DNA of 64,000 nucleotides from Ophioderma brevispina (GCA_023653785.1 JAMKCH010001633.1:1-64000); one strand, 5' to 3'. Counted from the stretch's first letter, positions 10,934-24,480 are shown. Notes: generated from the sequence alone by a model not told the origin. Numbers and translations are program-made.

Positions 10934-11619
10934 GGGCCATTCTTCGGTCACGTTTGTGACCAAAAACCGGTGATGTTTTACTTTCAGCTAAATGTTGTTT
11001 TGTCAACGTAACCAATCTGTTATTACTTTTTACATTATTAACCCTAAAACCACTAAATCTCACAAAAGCTCACAGCACTGAGTGAGGAAAATGCACTAAG
11101 TCCAGAAAGTAGCGATGACGTCATCAAACCAAGACTCATACGGGCACGAAATCGCTGGCCGGGCCAGCGACACCGCCGTAGCGTGCTATCCCGGGTCATG
11201 GGGCTGGGGCCCGAAGGGCCCTGGGTTCGAATCCCACCCGAATTTGCGACTTTTCTTGTTCCCCTCTTCCCTCACTCCTTCAGTCCCGACGTGGGGTTAG
11301 GAATAACCTTCAGTCCAAACCTAATTAAAAATAATGTTTCCACTTTTGGTAGACTGGTTATTTTGTCATGGTTGCCCTCCAAAGTTTGGTCACGTGTGTG
11401 ACCTACTGATGGTCACAAACGTGACCGAAGTTTATTTGTCCCCCATGACGAAATAACCAATCAAGTGAAAGCGGATACATTATTTTGGTTAGGCTTAGAC
11501 TCAAGGTTATTAAAAATGTAAAAGGGAATAACCGATTTTTTTTACGTTGACAAAACAGCATTGGGTTGAAAGTAAAAAATCACCGGTTTTTGGTCACAAG
11601 CGTGACCGAAGAATGGCCC
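10934..11619. mobile_element. inverted-repeat element with nested palindrome
   Basis: GGGCCATTCTTCGGTCACG at the left is mirrored by the right end (complement of CGTGACCGAAGAATGGCCC). The arms match for about 110 bp, including CAAAAACCGGTGAT and TTTTGTCAACGTAA. A second inverted repeat lies inside (11351-11465, GGTTATTT.GTCATGG in both orientations). The motif GGTCAC..GTGACC occurs four times, once in each arm of each palindrome. A SINE sits between. Confidence 0.78.
11146..11300 (+). repeat. tRNA-derived SINE
   Basis: A GC-rich tRNA-like head runs from GCTGGCCGGGCCAGC through a possible long variable arm (GGCCCGAAGGGCCC) to a perfect B box (TGGGTTCGAATCCCA). The long variable arm suggests a class II (Ser/Leu-type) tRNA ancestor. 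It is followed by a pyrimidine-rich tail. It lies within the inverted-repeat element at 10934-11619. Confidence 0.62.
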
Positions 11620-11760
11620 AAAAGTCTCCTTGTACAATTTTAGATTGATTATACTTCCATTTCGCTTCAAAGGTCAGGGTAACCGTTAGCCTACATAATC
11701 AAAATTAAAGAGAATGACAACCAGAACTGAATACTAGCATAATTTTAATATGCCGAAAGT

Positions 11761-11850
11761 GGTGGGCCACCACCGGACTCGAACTGACCAACACACAGAC
11801 ATCCAAAAGTAAAAATCAAAATCTTATATCGCTTCACCGCGGCGCCAGGG
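11761..11850 (-). repeat. tRNA-like SINE head, reverse strand
   Basis: Read on the minus strand, GCCGCGGTGAAGCGATATAAG and GTCAGTTCGAGTCCGG give A-box and B-box matches at tRNA spacing. The body is degenerate, so a SINE relic is more likely than a tRNA gene. Confidence 0.45.
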
Positions 11851-12587
11851 AGGAAGCTTACAACACATAAGGACAGCGATTGTGTATAAAATGATGCTAG
11901 GTAAGGTGAACGTAGTGGAAGTTGAACAAAAGAATCCCGTTAAACATTTTCTTTGTATGAAGTCAATCATTTTCAATGGTAGCAGTTTTAAAGGCACATC
12001 ATTGGGATAAATAGAAATCATTGCATAAATTTTGCCACTATCATTTGTAATAAAGGCTGTAGGTCTGTGATTGCTAATTATCGTTACAAATGACCGTTTG
12101 AAAAAATTCTAACTCGTCGTTTCCGTTTCTTAATTCATATCTTGCTATTGAAATGTGCCACATAATACTTCTGAGGGTTGAAATCCATGCTGTGCTTTTG
12201 TATGAGTAGTTAAGCGATTGTTAACGATACTCCCCCCGAGTGGTTTTACTCGTCAACCACGCGCGTCAAACAAAGGGGAGTGAGTTTCTGTTAATATACT
12301 CACCGTGTGTGTGTCGCTTGTATCATGAGCGCTCTAATGCTTTTTTTTGCCGTTTTTGCTTTTTTTGGGGGAGTATATTTTTACAAACTTGTTGGACACA
12401 CTACGGTGTCCTAATGAGTAATGGTTAATAGATTCTTTGTTCGTCAGTTAGATATAAGAATTATTAAAGAAACTTATGACTGTGACCCTCCCATAGACCC
12501 TGAGTCCGTCCCCAGTCCACATTTGGTATTCTATTGCAACGACTATTATAGATGGTGCAACCATTTTTATATCGAATAGATATAGCT
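11851..12587. other. no recognisable gene
   Basis: Contains short complementary stretches around ACTCCCCC (about 12228 and 12366) but no defined element. Confidence 0.35.
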
Positions 12588-13105
12588 GGATTTTACCCCC
12601 CAGTGTGACTTGAACTTATTTTAATCATAACTCTTGACCTTTTTTTTTGATCATTGAAAGGTTAAAGAAACTTTGGGATACTTTTCAACGCGTTTTGGCC
12701 GTTTCATAACTTTTACCCCTGTATATAAACTTACCCCCTAAAACAATGTCCACTCCTTTCATTTGGAACTTTGAAACGTTGTTCTTTAAAGGTTTTTCTC
12801 AATGCAATTACCATTAGACGAAAACAATTATGAACAGAGTAGCTGGAATTTTACCCCATTATGACCTTGAACCTATTTTAACTCATGACTCTTGAACTAC
12901 AAACTGTAAACTATACTTTTTTTAAGGTAACGAACATGTGGGAAGTTGGTATACTTTCAACACGTATTGACCCTTTTCAATATTTTAAATTTGTATAAAC
13001 CTTACCCCCTTAAAAAAACACTCTCCACCCTGTGATTTGGTAACTTTTGTTGATGATGTGAAACGTTCTTAAATCTTAAAGGTTTGTCAATATAATGATT
13101 CTTTG
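12588..13105 (+). repeat. family P arms, two tandem copies
   Basis: Two units of about 254 bp (from 12588 and 12842) share the order AGCTGGA.TTTTACCCC, GACTTGAAC/GACCTTGAACC, AACTCATGACTCTTGA, a T-rich block, TTTTCAACGCG, GACCCCTGTATAAAC-like and TTACCCCCT. The same arm recurs in both orientations at 18.9, 30.8, 56.0 and 58.4 kb. No opposing arm is seen here. Confidence 0.75.
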
Positions 13106-15480
13106 TAATAATTTTGGGTTAAAGCCTCATGTGTCCTAATTTGATTTGCTTAAGGGTAGTAGTTAGTTTCTTCGGTTTGGTTTGCAAATTGATTTATATT
13201 ATGCCAAATTTAGATCTAATGTATTGTTTTAACTGGTGTGATTCCCAGCTAGGTCATTCAACTTGAAAGTATGTGATATAAAAAAGTAATTTCTGTCGGG
13301 ATCATTTTAGTCTCAAATTTGTCCAGCTATTCGTAAGCCCACGGCGTCAACCTATATTAAAATCTTTATAACAACAAGTTTCCTCAGGTGTCACAGAAAA
13401 TAACAACTTTCCATGTAATGGTTGTAAAACAAGTCGTTCTTTTGATGGGGTTGCAGTATAACAAGAAAATTATTCTTTTAAAACCAAAAAATGTTGCCTT
13501 TAGAAAGATTGACGTTTTAGAGGGCAGATTGAGACTTAACAATAGGTACGCTTTATAAAAAGAAAGCGATGTGGAAGAATCCCAGGAATGCAAAACACCC
13601 GGAAAAGGTAAGATTTTGTTATTTGAATTGTAATCACTGTTTTGATCTACGAACAGTTTTATAAACAGTAATAAATGTCATTAAATAAAAGTTTTTAAGT
13701 CGTAATCTGCTCTCTTTTCAAGTGGGCTAGATGAACGGGTGGTAATGCAACGGCAACATATAAAATGTTTCATTTAAAAGAGTTCATAAGTAGAAAGTGC
13801 ATCACGTACGTCGGTCTTTATAACGCTATTTCAAAAATATTTCTATAGATTTTAGACAACAAATAGAGTGTTGATATACAAATATTTTTCTCTCAACACT
13901 ATAGCCATGATATTGAATATATCTAGTGTATGAATGAAGACAAATCTGGTTTGTGGAAATAAATTTGCCCAGTGTGTTGTTTGTGCATGCTTTGATTTAG
14001 GTGGCGCATTTCACGACGCAAGCAAAATCACTTGGCGTTTTTTTTACTCGTGCAGGCATAAGATGCTATTGAGTCATTCATTGCCAGGCATGCACAAGAG
14101 ATTGAATGCAAATATCAGCGTTATCCACAGATCTGTGTTAGGGTACTCTAAGGTCTTGGCATACTTATATTACCCCGACGCGAAGTTAATACCCACTCGG
14201 TTGGTATAGGAGTTAAGTCAACTCCTAGGGAGTGTTAAAGCATAATAGGTGATACTAACGGATATGTGCTATGGACACAGACTAGAAATTTGGATTCGAC
14301 TCCGGCAAGTAATTGCAGTGAGATCGGTACGGATATTAGCCGCTGGTTTTTTTACGGTGATGGGTGGAAAGGTGGCGGAAGCCATACTGGATATTACTTC
14401 AGGATATCACGCTGGTAAGGATGCGTTGTTTATACGAGGTTTGTTTTCATATTTAGTATTGTACTTTCACGGACTTCTGATTTTCTCTCCTTTTCATTCT
14501 TTAAGTGATGTTAGATAGACTTTTTTGCGGTTTGGCACCATTTTGCCGTAATGCCGAGGCTACCGAGAACTGCATCACTAGCAATCTATTGATGCTCCAA
14601 TTCATCGACGTGCCCTATTTTCAGGTGATACTTTATGAAATGAAGACCGTAATGTCTTATTGGCCGCGTAGGTAGTTGCATGGTATTGGTGTAATGTTTT
14701 TAAGACAAACAAACAATGAAACACCATTATGTAAGTGTACGTGCAATTTAGAGCTGGTATAGAAATAATCAAGCTTCGTGCAAAATCACTAACTATACGA
14801 TAGACGTTGATGGTTTTAAAGGTTGAAATTTGTCAGAATAGCTTTAAAGTGAAGACCAAGTCTGTAGAATTTCAGTAAAGTTTTTCCTAAATTGGAAATT
14901 TGACAAAAGAAGAAAATAGTCGTGCCGAGAAATATGATTCTAAATTCAACTGCGTAGTGTAATAAGTGTCTAACGGACTGAACCTCCATCATCGATTAAG
15001 CTATCCTGTTTTATCCATCTTATATTGCTTTTATATTTTTTTATCTGATTATTTGGTGATATTACAGGTTCTTTATGAAATATACCTGTGTACAGGCATG
15101 TATAAGATGCCAGTTATCCGGATGCATATTATGGATGATTTGAAATATGCTGAGAAAACATGTTTTGGGTATATTGAAAAGCTTTGGGTACTTAAAAAAA
15201 AAATATCATGCTATAGAAAACACAATGGATGGTTGGCTCATAATAGTATTAATACAATTACATCGCTGAAATAAAAATAAAAAAACAGCTACTCCAATGC
15301 GATTTAAAACAAACTTTGAGAAGCGTCCCCAAAATGCTTTTTATGCCAACGAGTATAAAACGCCGTGACCGATTGGATTTTCCACCAAAATATGCGCAGC
15401 TGATATTTAGACAATTACGTAAAATCACGGCCAAAAATAATTTAGCGTTAAAACATGGCGCGCGAAAAAACGAAATCCTG
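13106..15480. other. no recognisable gene
   Basis: Frames of about 90-100 codons at 13934-14209, 14249-14518 and 14966-15274 (+) match nothing I recognise. They have no splice context or motif worth calling. Confidence 0.35.
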
Positions 15481-15517
15481 GTTCCATATGGACCCCCCTT
15501 ATGCACCTAAGTGTTAA
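15350..15517. repeat. family A terminal segment
   Basis: The sequence from GACAATTACGTAAAATCACGG to the end CACCTAAGTGTTAA matches the subterminal region of the element at 47.1-49.2 kb and the family A tip. Only one end was found; its partner was not located. Confidence 0.55.
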
Positions 15518-17890
15518 TTCAAGAACATGATCGATTTTATATCGAGTGATTAACTGGAATGCATGTGGAAGGTAGCATGATTTCTCTGTAATCAATAAAT
15601 AGCGCAAGTATATTTTGTATGTATTATAAACCAGTGAAATCCTCATAAATTCCATCAACATTCCTCAGGGGAAAATAATTGAATTCTTCTTCTTTCAACA
15701 TTAATCTCGAACTATCTATTAAAAATGCGTTTAAAGGTGCAATATTTTATAAAAAATATTACATAAAAACGGGAAAATCTTGTTTTACACTTATTTATTT
15801 AAACACTTAATTGCTGCGAAAAAAACAACAACAACAAAATACTTTTACAAAATCTAATACATTTTGTTTCTTATAGGATTAATGTTGACAACAATATTTT
15901 TCACCTTTTCTTATTATACTTATTATAACGTTCGTTTTTAACAAGATTTTTTTCTGTTTAACGCACTTCTCTCACATACTCGCACACACATGCACTCTTT
16001 CTTTATCTATACTGGCAATATATTACATGTACTCGATAATGAGTCATAACCATGGGAACGTGAAACTATTAGAGAAATTATTATGCTACGATTATCATTA
16101 ATTATTGAAAGCTTCAACGCTTTCGTTTTGGATGAAGTTGAATTATTATTACCGGTACATTGCCAAGCACTAGCCTATTTGAATAAGAGGCACGTCGGCA
16201 AATATTTGCAAGTTCTGGATCGGAATCTGGATCATGTACACTCCAACAAAGCAGTGCCTACACCACGCTAGAGGGAGGACAAGCACAGTGGTATATTACC
16301 TAACATTACAGGCTTACGTTAAAGGGTCCCGGTGGGTGCAGCAAATTAAAACCAACAAACTGAAATGCACCGATGCTACAATTGCTTCGACTTATTTCAA
16401 ATTAATTTGGATTTTATAGTTTGCGAAACAACGCAGGAGAAATTACTCTTTTAATTGACCAATCTGGTGACAGTAAAATCACTACCACCATTCATTATGC
16501 CCGACGTGCTTACTGACAATTTACATACAATTGTTTTTGTTATTATCTAGAGACATCTTGTAAGAATCGATTGGACAGTGATAGGTGGATTAACATCCTC
16601 AGAGTGGTTAGACGTCATGGGACAATACCTGTAATGGGATTTTGGTAGTAATCGAAAAAGTCATAAATTATAAACATTGCTGACATTCCAAAAGTTGTCA
16701 AATAAGTGAAAGTAATTTTAGTATTGTTCATTTTTAAAATATTTTTAAATACGTTCCTTTACTTTACTGGGCGTCTATGATGTGTTTGTTACAGCATGAT
16801 TAATAAACGACTGGTGAAATACACATAGCAGTATATGTCATGTCTAGTAGGTATCGGGATACACAGGGCGTTTCAGAGCTGATGAAAACTCATCACATGT
16901 CAATTAGTCGTGTTCGAAGCTTGACTTATAGGTAGATTTATCAATACAGGTTTTTACTTTCACCCGTGCTTACTAACCGTAGAAAATACTATTGACAAGA
17001 AACATTATTCATTATTACCAGAAAAATAACACAGGTTTTCAGATAGCCTTTTATTAGAAATTGGAGACACGCCCCTCGATGTAACCGTACCAAATCTTTA
17101 ATTGATAAATTCGTTTGAAGGCCCGACTCATACAACCTGTATTTGCAAACCACATATACGCCTCTTTACATAGTGTAATATCGCAGCAGCCAAAGTCATA
17201 TTATCACATGTTATATATCTGCAATTAATAGCTTATATTGACAAAATATGAAACATTTTCCCCATAAAAAAATTAACGTTATCTAAATGTATATTTTTTT
17301 TCCATTAAACAATTTTCCATTAACAAATGGGCGTTGTGTAAACGATAGTAGTTTGATTGCCGTGTCACTTTAGATAATGGAACATTATCAGGGAAATTAT
17401 TGTGGCAATTGTTTAATACGCAAGACTAAAAACACTTAACGCTATTTACTACAGTGCTTATCCACGGATTTCATAATTTAATATAGATATGCAAAAATGA
17501 GTGTGGTATTGTTCTTAAGAATTGCGATTCCCAGGAATTTTATCATGACTAAAACGCTTATATCAAGCAACATAAAAATGTCTCTCTTCGCAGCACATGT
17601 CGAATCCCGTATTTTACGATTTCGCTTAATTGTGATGAAAGGTTATCGCTACCGACTTACCATGAATGCATGTGCATTTCTATTTTATTCGATATCAGAC
17701 GAAAATTGCTATAAATTTGTTGTAATTTTGTAAATTACAGGCAATTTTTATCAGAAAATCGAAAGTGCTTGCAATTCTATCTATCAAATCACAAGATATT
17801 ATGGTTTGATTGATGATTATTGCAGAAGCTTTTCTTTAACTTTAGACAATCGGAACGTAGTTCTCAGTGAATACCGTTTGTAGATTTTTT
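15518..17890. other. no recognisable feature
   Basis: AT-rich sequence with several A or T runs; nothing supportable. Confidence 0.35.
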
Positions 17891-17894
17891 TAAA

Positions 17895-17970
17895 TGCAAG
17901 TGAAATATACATACATACACACAAACATACATACGCACACACATTACATACACACATACGTACACTGACT
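17895..17970. repeat. (CATA)n/(CA)n microsatellite
   Basis: Imperfect ACATACATACACACA-type simple repeat. Confidence 0.85.
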
Positions 17971-18879
17971 CTTCAATCAACGTTCAAATCAGCTTTGGAG
18001 AAAAATGTTTCTACAGATAACGGGGGCCAACGAAACAATTATCTAGCACTTTGTCACGATAAATGGTAGGAAAATCTAATCCCTTTCGCTACCTTGCATT
18101 TGAAATGGCACTGAGTCAATCTACTAATAAAAGGTTTACATAGCTTAAATCACATAGTCAAGTGGAACGTATGTTGAAAATTAAGAATATATTAGAGTGT
18201 GTTCATCCACCTGCTCTCTAAGAGTTGCGTACATGCCCAGCCCGTGGGAATACATTGCCCTACTTCAAGATGCCTAAAGGATAAATCAATCATTAATTTA
18301 ACGCAGTTAAGATAACTTTGGATTTATTGTAAAAGGGAATGTAGTTATTACATTTTTCATGAGGACTCGATCGATTGAAAAAAAAACCAACATAAACAAT
18401 CATTTAATTTTTGGTACCGTTTAGATGATTAAAAAGAATTTAAAATCACTCTTTTACAGCTGTAATGTGGATATGTGTTTATCAGGCTGTAAACACCTTG
18501 GCTGCCGTTTTAATGTTTGACCTACACTTTCTGCCTTGGATCAAAACGCACGTATCAGTTATCGCTTCTGATGATAAACATCTCATTATGGAAAATCAGT
18601 AATAGTGATATGATCAGCATTTTCAGAGCTGATCGGAAACATTTTTTCAAACTATCTTAAAGAAGGTATCAAATTACCTTATATTACCTAATAATATTTT
18701 TGTTTTTTTAAAGTGAGGAAATGCTTTTATATTGTTCTTTACATTGGAACGCCCTGTTTCGAAAAAGCTTGTGTAGTTCAATAATTGTTGATTTGACCCC
18801 ACACAATGGCAACAGAAATAATTCGGTGTTAATATATTGAAATAGTCCAAAAATAATATATTAAAAGTCTACCAATATC

Positions 18880-19325
18880 AACCTAGTGGAACATGTAGAA
18901 ATAAGGGGGCAACGTTTGGACAGGGGTTAAAAAATTAGAATGTTCGAATTATTTAAATGAGGTACCAATTATTGGGCTACTTCTAAGGTTTAAAAAAAAG
19001 TCTAGTTTGCCCTATCTACGCGAACGGATGATATCTGATGAAATTTACCCCATTTGTGACCTTGAACCTATTTTGACTCATAAAATATTGAAATGACTAA
19101 CATGCAGGATATGGCAACCATACCTTTTTTTACATCTGGAAATGTAACGAACACGTTGAATACTTTTTGGACGCGTTTTGATACTTTTCATATTTTGACC
19201 CCTGTATAAACCTTAATCCCTTCAATGATATGTTAACTCCTGATTTAGTTGACTTTTGTGATATTGTTGGTTTTTTTTAAAGGTATTCTTCAATACGATT
19301 TCTGTTGGGATGATTCTGTGCAATT
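18880..19325. mobile_element. family P foldback element
   Basis: The left arm is in reverse orientation (AACGTTTGGACAGGGGTTA, then TAGTTTGCCCTATCTACGCG). The right arm is forward (TTTACCCC, GACCTTGAACCTATTTTGACTCAT, GGCAACCATACCTTTTTTT, TTTTGACCCCTGTATAAACC). The arms are about 150-270 bp and imperfect. No coding frame. Confidence 0.72.
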
Positions 19326-20929
19326 AGTGTTGAGGTTTAAGGCTGAATCTTGATTTTGACTGGCCTAATGAGACGTGTATTCAAACAACAGTGTATTTAA
19401 AGCATTGGCTATGCAAAGCCACATTTTAAGTGACAGGGGAGATTTGTTTAGGATACGGAATTCTCTCAAAATTGCATAGGATCGATTGTAGACCACAACC
19501 AAGAACGTTTCGGAAGTTTTTTGGACAAACAGACCACAAACGAAAACAGCAACCTTGTTTTGAATTTGCCTGACTATCGTAATTTTCCATAGAACACCGT
19601 GCTTGGACTTTTCTGGCGTCAAGGACAGAATTGTACTAAATCATCATAGTATTACATAAGGACGGCGTATTCGGCTTATTCACTTCAGGTGTGCTCTAAT
19701 AAATTGGAAAGCTTCCAAATATGCAAAAAAAAACCGGTTCGAAAAAAAATCGGGTCGCTTTTCTGGAAATTCCTCATGTCTCTTTACTAGCGTGACCTAT
19801 TTAATCACGATACAGCAGACGTTATTCTTCCGTTATACTATTAGTTTGAGTTTGGATTTGAGTTGGCTCGGAATATGTGTTTTGGAGATGTGTAAATAAT
19901 TTGAGGCGGACATTGTTGTGACTGTTGTACACGAGCGCATGAATTACACATAAAGCGTTGTTTAACATACTAAGACAATAATTCTTCAAATTGAACTTAT
20001 TTACGTTGATGTACAGCCCGTCTCAAATTGTTTTTTTTGAACCTATTCTTGAGGATAATATAAATGTTACGTTGTTTAGATAACCGGATCGCGGATATAA
20101 TAACTAATTGTAAGGCAGCAAATTTGACATTTGAGGAAATCCCAAAACAAACCGGGATTAAGATCTGGATTATTATTACAACTTTTTTTTTTTTTTTAAA
20201 GGAGTAGCCTGATACATCGCCTTCAATTGGGATACGTAAATTCGTATAAAATGTGTCTGTATCGAAGGATATGCGTACCCCTATGGTAGGGTAGTCTTAC
20301 TATGCGCCGTTATAATTGGCTACCGAATTTTCAATAATTGCGAAAATGTGATTTATTTCAAAGTGACAAGCCCGATAAATGGTAATGCTTTGAGACTTAA
20401 ATTTGTATAAGCGCTATATAAATATTTTTTTTCATTGCACAGTTACAATCTGTCACTTGTCGTCCTTGATTTATTTATTAAAGGCCTGTTACACAACCGC
20501 AAAACGATTTCGGAAAGGAAAGTTTCACACCTTAAATATATCGTATTATCCAATAAAATACATTTCTAATTGAGCTAATATACGGTGCATTTGATGACAA
20601 CACAACACTAGCTAAATAAAAAGTTTTCGTGAACTTATTAATTGTATCACTTCCCAAATTGGGCAATTGCGTAATTATGTCCACTAAAATTCGAATGGTC
20701 AAAAAACTAAAAATGGAATAGCTTGATTAATGTTTCATATCAAAGGTAATAATACTATGTATTTTAATGAATTTTCACCAATATCAGAGTTTGTAAGATA
20801 CGAGCAAAGGGTAAAACAATCTTCCATCCAATCGTACTACATACTTCCTGGTGTCTGAAGCTATCTGGTGCGGTGCTGCCTGTGGTTGCCCTGGTGATCA
20901 TTGAGACATTTAACCTAAGGAAATGTCGT
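19326..20929. other. no recognisable feature
   Basis: AT-rich, with T runs near 20185; no supported gene or defined repeat. Confidence 0.35.
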
Positions 20930-20933
20930 GATT

Positions 20934-21065
20934 TTTTGGGGCGGGGGGGAGGGGGGGGAGAGTGAGTGGGGGGCTTTGTTTCTATTCTGGGCCATGTCGT
21001 CTGCGCGGAGTAGAGGGGGGCGGGTAGTGGGGTGGGGGGCGGGGGTGGTGGGGGAGTTTGTTTTT
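20934..21065 (+). repeat. G-rich low-complexity tract
   Basis: About 130 bp dominated by G runs of four to nine (for example near 20940, 21015 and 21035), separated by short T/A/C. The + strand satisfies the four-run pattern for G-quadruplex formation several times. The Pro-rich frames on the other strand are artefacts of this. Confidence 0.85.
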
Positions 21066-21639
21066 TGTTTGTCAACTTTCAATCGCGCAAGGGCAAATGT
21101 TAGTGGAACAAAAGTGAAACTTAATATGTGAATAGTCCGCAATGGAGATTGTTTTTGTGACTTCTCATGTTGAACCAAAAATGGGATTGGATTAAATGGC
21201 CAGGTCTTGTACTTCTATCAGAGTCCCCCAACTAATCGGTTGTTCCAAATCCAAAGGCCTGACTGGTTTAGGACGTTTCGGATCTTCAAATTCCTCTGAA
21301 ATGTACGGAACTGTGCCCAACCCACAACTAAAAATCACAAGCGCGTGCATGTTGCAGTACAGATGAATTGGTAGGTTTTAACTGATAGAACACCGATGGA
21401 AATTGAACCATCGATGACGAACTAGGCTAACCTTTACATACTTGCCGGCAGATCTCTTACAGCGGTGCGCCCATCTACTACATTTGCCGCTTCAATAACA
21501 TATGACCTTCCTAAATTCTTCCATTTGAAAGGGCAAAAAAGTTTGGGCTGACCAGGATTCAACCCACGATCCTGGATTTTAAAAATCAATACATATCAAA
21601 ATTAGCACTGAAAATCAAGTTTTGATCCAACTTAGAGTA

Positions 21640-21805
21640 ATTAGGAGATAAGGTCCTCCGGGCTCACAGCCGGGGAACAATGGTGCATAGCGCAATTGAT
21701 TCCGTTGACTCTTCACGCAACATTATTTCACGCTTTGTTCCGTTGTCGTCTAATGGATCCGACTATGATACCGGCCTGACAATGATTTTACTTTCACACC
21801 CGGCC
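21640..21805. repeat. dispersed repeat copy (pair with 29.35 kb)
   Basis: CGCAATTGATTC.GTTGAC, AACATTA.TTTC, CGTCTA.TGGA.CCGACTATG and TTTCACACC follow the same order as 29350-29520. Possibly a tRNA-related SINE-like family (GTCGTCTAATGG resembles an A box), but this is unproven. Confidence 0.65.
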
Positions 21806-21869
21806 TAAAACAAAATTCGTCATGCATAGAGTAGTCAAGGTGTCACAGTTTTAGTGTCACGTTGGTATC

Positions 21870-22215
21870 CATATACATTGACTCATGACTCATTTGACAG
21901 TTTTGAGAATATTGCCGTTGAAATCCTTGACCTAAAAACGTACACTTTGTCACCAAAAAAATCGTCATCTTGGGTGCTGTATAGCAGGGAGGTATAAGAA
22001 TTTTTTTGCTTTTATATGTTGACCATCTTGAAAACCAGTGGACGTATGAAAACTTCAATTTTTATATTAATCTGACAGTTTTGGTAATATTTTATATTGA
22101 ACTCCTGACCCTCACACTCTTTAATTTGACACAGTATCTTCAATAATAAGAAATGTAAGGTTTGTGTCCAAATGTCAGCCATCTTGAAAATATCGGCAAA
22201 CTGGCACATTTTATA
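21870..22215. repeat. tandem repeat, two units of about 175 bp
   Basis: GACAGTTTTGAGAATATT (near 21896) recurs as GACAGTTTTGGTAATATT (near 22074), each followed by TTGAA.TCCTGACC. ACCATCTTGAAAA.C (22021) recurs as GCCATCTTGAAAATA (22188). Confidence 0.7.
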
Positions 22216-22519
22216 GTTTTGGATAGTTTTTTTTTTTTAAAACTCATCTTGACCCAGAAAAACATTTTTACACCAAGAGTGTCTTCTTAGGTGTTTTTTT
22301 GGCTTTACGATGCTTTCCGTTTTGGGAAAATGGCTTCGTAGTTAAATTCCCCGACTTTTAATATTCTATCATGCCTTTTCATTAACTCCACATCACTACG
22401 GTCAATGTTAGCTATGATGACAAATGTTAGTTATTCCGGCCCCGGTACCAGTCTCCTACTCTTGTTGCTGAGCAATGCACATATCCTCATCTGAATGATT
22501 AAAGTTTATAATTAATTCT

Positions 22520-22765
22520 TTGGTATAAAAATGTGGCAATTTTAATCTCCTCTTGGAGCAAATCCGATGTCAATCGTAAATTTCATATTGAAATATAAGC
22601 AAATCCAAATCAACCTTTTGTTTTTAACTTTAAAGACATTTCTTCAGCGAGCCAAATACATTAAGAAGGTAAGAATCTATGGGTGGTCTAATCTATATGA
22701 AATCACTGCGTTTGACACAATATATGGATGCCTCAAAATCTCCTCATTGCAACTTCGAATTGAAA
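22520..22765. repeat. copy of the 7.56-kb MITE family, ends lost
   Basis: TATTGAAATATAAGCAAATC, AAGACATTTCT, GCCAAATACA, GTCTAATCTATATGAAAT and GACACAATAT..GG..GCCTCAAAATCTC match 7740-7905 in order. The 118-codon frame over this interval is therefore probably not a gene. Confidence 0.75.
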
Positions 22766-24480
22766 ACGCAAGATTTGTGTGCATTAGAATATGGTCTACT
22801 TTTTCGGGTAAGGTAGATGGAGCTTGGGGTGTTCAGTGTAAACAACTCGACAACCTCTACGATAGTTTTCAAAATGCATCGGACACTGAAAAGAGAGTAC
22901 ACCACGAAATATTAAAATCATAAAAATACACACAATACATTCATAATTAGATCTAATTTTCTTAAGGGAAAAAACAAACTAACACTGTTTTTAGAATGAG
23001 GAATCTATCATAAGTGTATATTACTGGTTTCTCGTCAGGCATGTCTATGACGTTATTGTTCAACAACGACGCATTAAGGGTGGAGATCCAAAATCTTAAG
23101 AACCGCCTCCCCCTTACCGTACTTTTCATGGCATATCTGATCCCCTGTCAATAATTATAAACGTTATATAGTTTTCGAAGTCTCAAAAGGGGCCTTCAAA
23201 TCCTAGATGCAAAAACAAGAAGCTTCAAAGACGACGATCGAAAACGAAGTTGTTAAAATGACGCGAAGATGTGAGCGGCGGACTAATATTCAAGTAATGT
23301 TTCATAAACTATATCAAATACCAAACCACGCTTGTCGTTTTAAATCCCCACTACACCTATTACTTTGGTAGGGACTGTTTAATTGCCTAGGCGAGTAAGT
23401 AAAGTAAGGTAATAAAGCTAAAAACCTAACCATTAATATCATGAGACATCTTAATCTCACAGCTCCTCTAAATAATAACGGCTCATCAGACACTGCGACA
23501 AACGATCAAGGACAACATTAAGGCCGCCAAAGGAAGCAATGTCGTCTGCTTAGCTAGGATTTGGTGAAGAGGGCACTAATGGGGAAGTGTCACTGATACT
23601 ACGAAGGGAAACCACATTGAAAGGAAAAGTGAATTCCCAGATGATTACAAGACTACCAAAATTGTACAAAGACAGTGAAGGACATGACGGCATGGGCCCA
23701 TGACACTCGCATATGATACGGAGTTGCAGAAGACAGAGCCAATGGCAAAAAAATCGAACTTCATATATCTTTATGGGGTTCGAGACAACGCACTGCTGAA
23801 CTCTGTAGCAGTAGTAAATGTGCGTATTCAAAGTAAAGGTAAAAGTAAGCTATACGATCTCAAATGTTTTTAGGGGTCACATCACCGACGAACTAATGGG
23901 TTCTTGACCAACCGCCAAATCCCCAAATCTTTACCAAAATACGAATAAAAACCAACTAGCCAAACAAACAACCAAGAATATAAGTATATATGATGAAAAC
24001 ATGATCCTTGAAGGGCGATTAATGTTTTTCAATTTTTAAAACCAAGGTGGGCTGGCGGGGATACTCTTGCCTTAAGGATCCCAAGGAATTTATGCGGATA
24101 CAAATTTCTCTATGTTTGCACTTGAGGCGTTAAGAGGTTTATTGACAAAAAAGAAAACACGAAAAAATATTTTTGAAACTCGACTCTGTAAAGCCAGTAG
24201 AAGAAATAAAAAACGGCAAAAAAAAGTTCCTGGACACTTAGAAAAGTAAATTTTTTAAATTATATTTAAGAAAAGGCACAGAGTTTTACATCAAAATTAA
24301 ACATACATTAATCCTTATCTGCTTTGCGTGGATGGAATTAAAATGTAACCATTCGTGCATGGCTGGGTACATTAATTTTTCAAGGACAAGGTGCAGAAAT
24401 GAAATTGCAAGAAATGCAGGTGCCAGTACAGTTATCAAGTTTGAATTGCATAACACATTTTGCACTCTGTTCCCATGGAA
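22766..24480. other. no recognisable feature
   Basis: No supported gene; the minus frame 23550-23831 has no recognisable motif. Confidence 0.35.

Noticed and set aside
13934..15274. Three consecutive frames of 89-102 codons as exons of one gene
   Set aside because: No shared family, consistent splice sites or motif; lengths are within chance for this much AT-rich sequence.
20764..21178. Proline-rich frames on the minus strand
   Set aside because: They are produced by the G-rich tract on the plus strand and have no start context or family match.
22567..22923. 118-codon plus-strand frame
   Set aside because: Most of it overlaps the copy of the 7.56-kb MITE family; the homologous stretch at 7.7 kb is not open in the same way.
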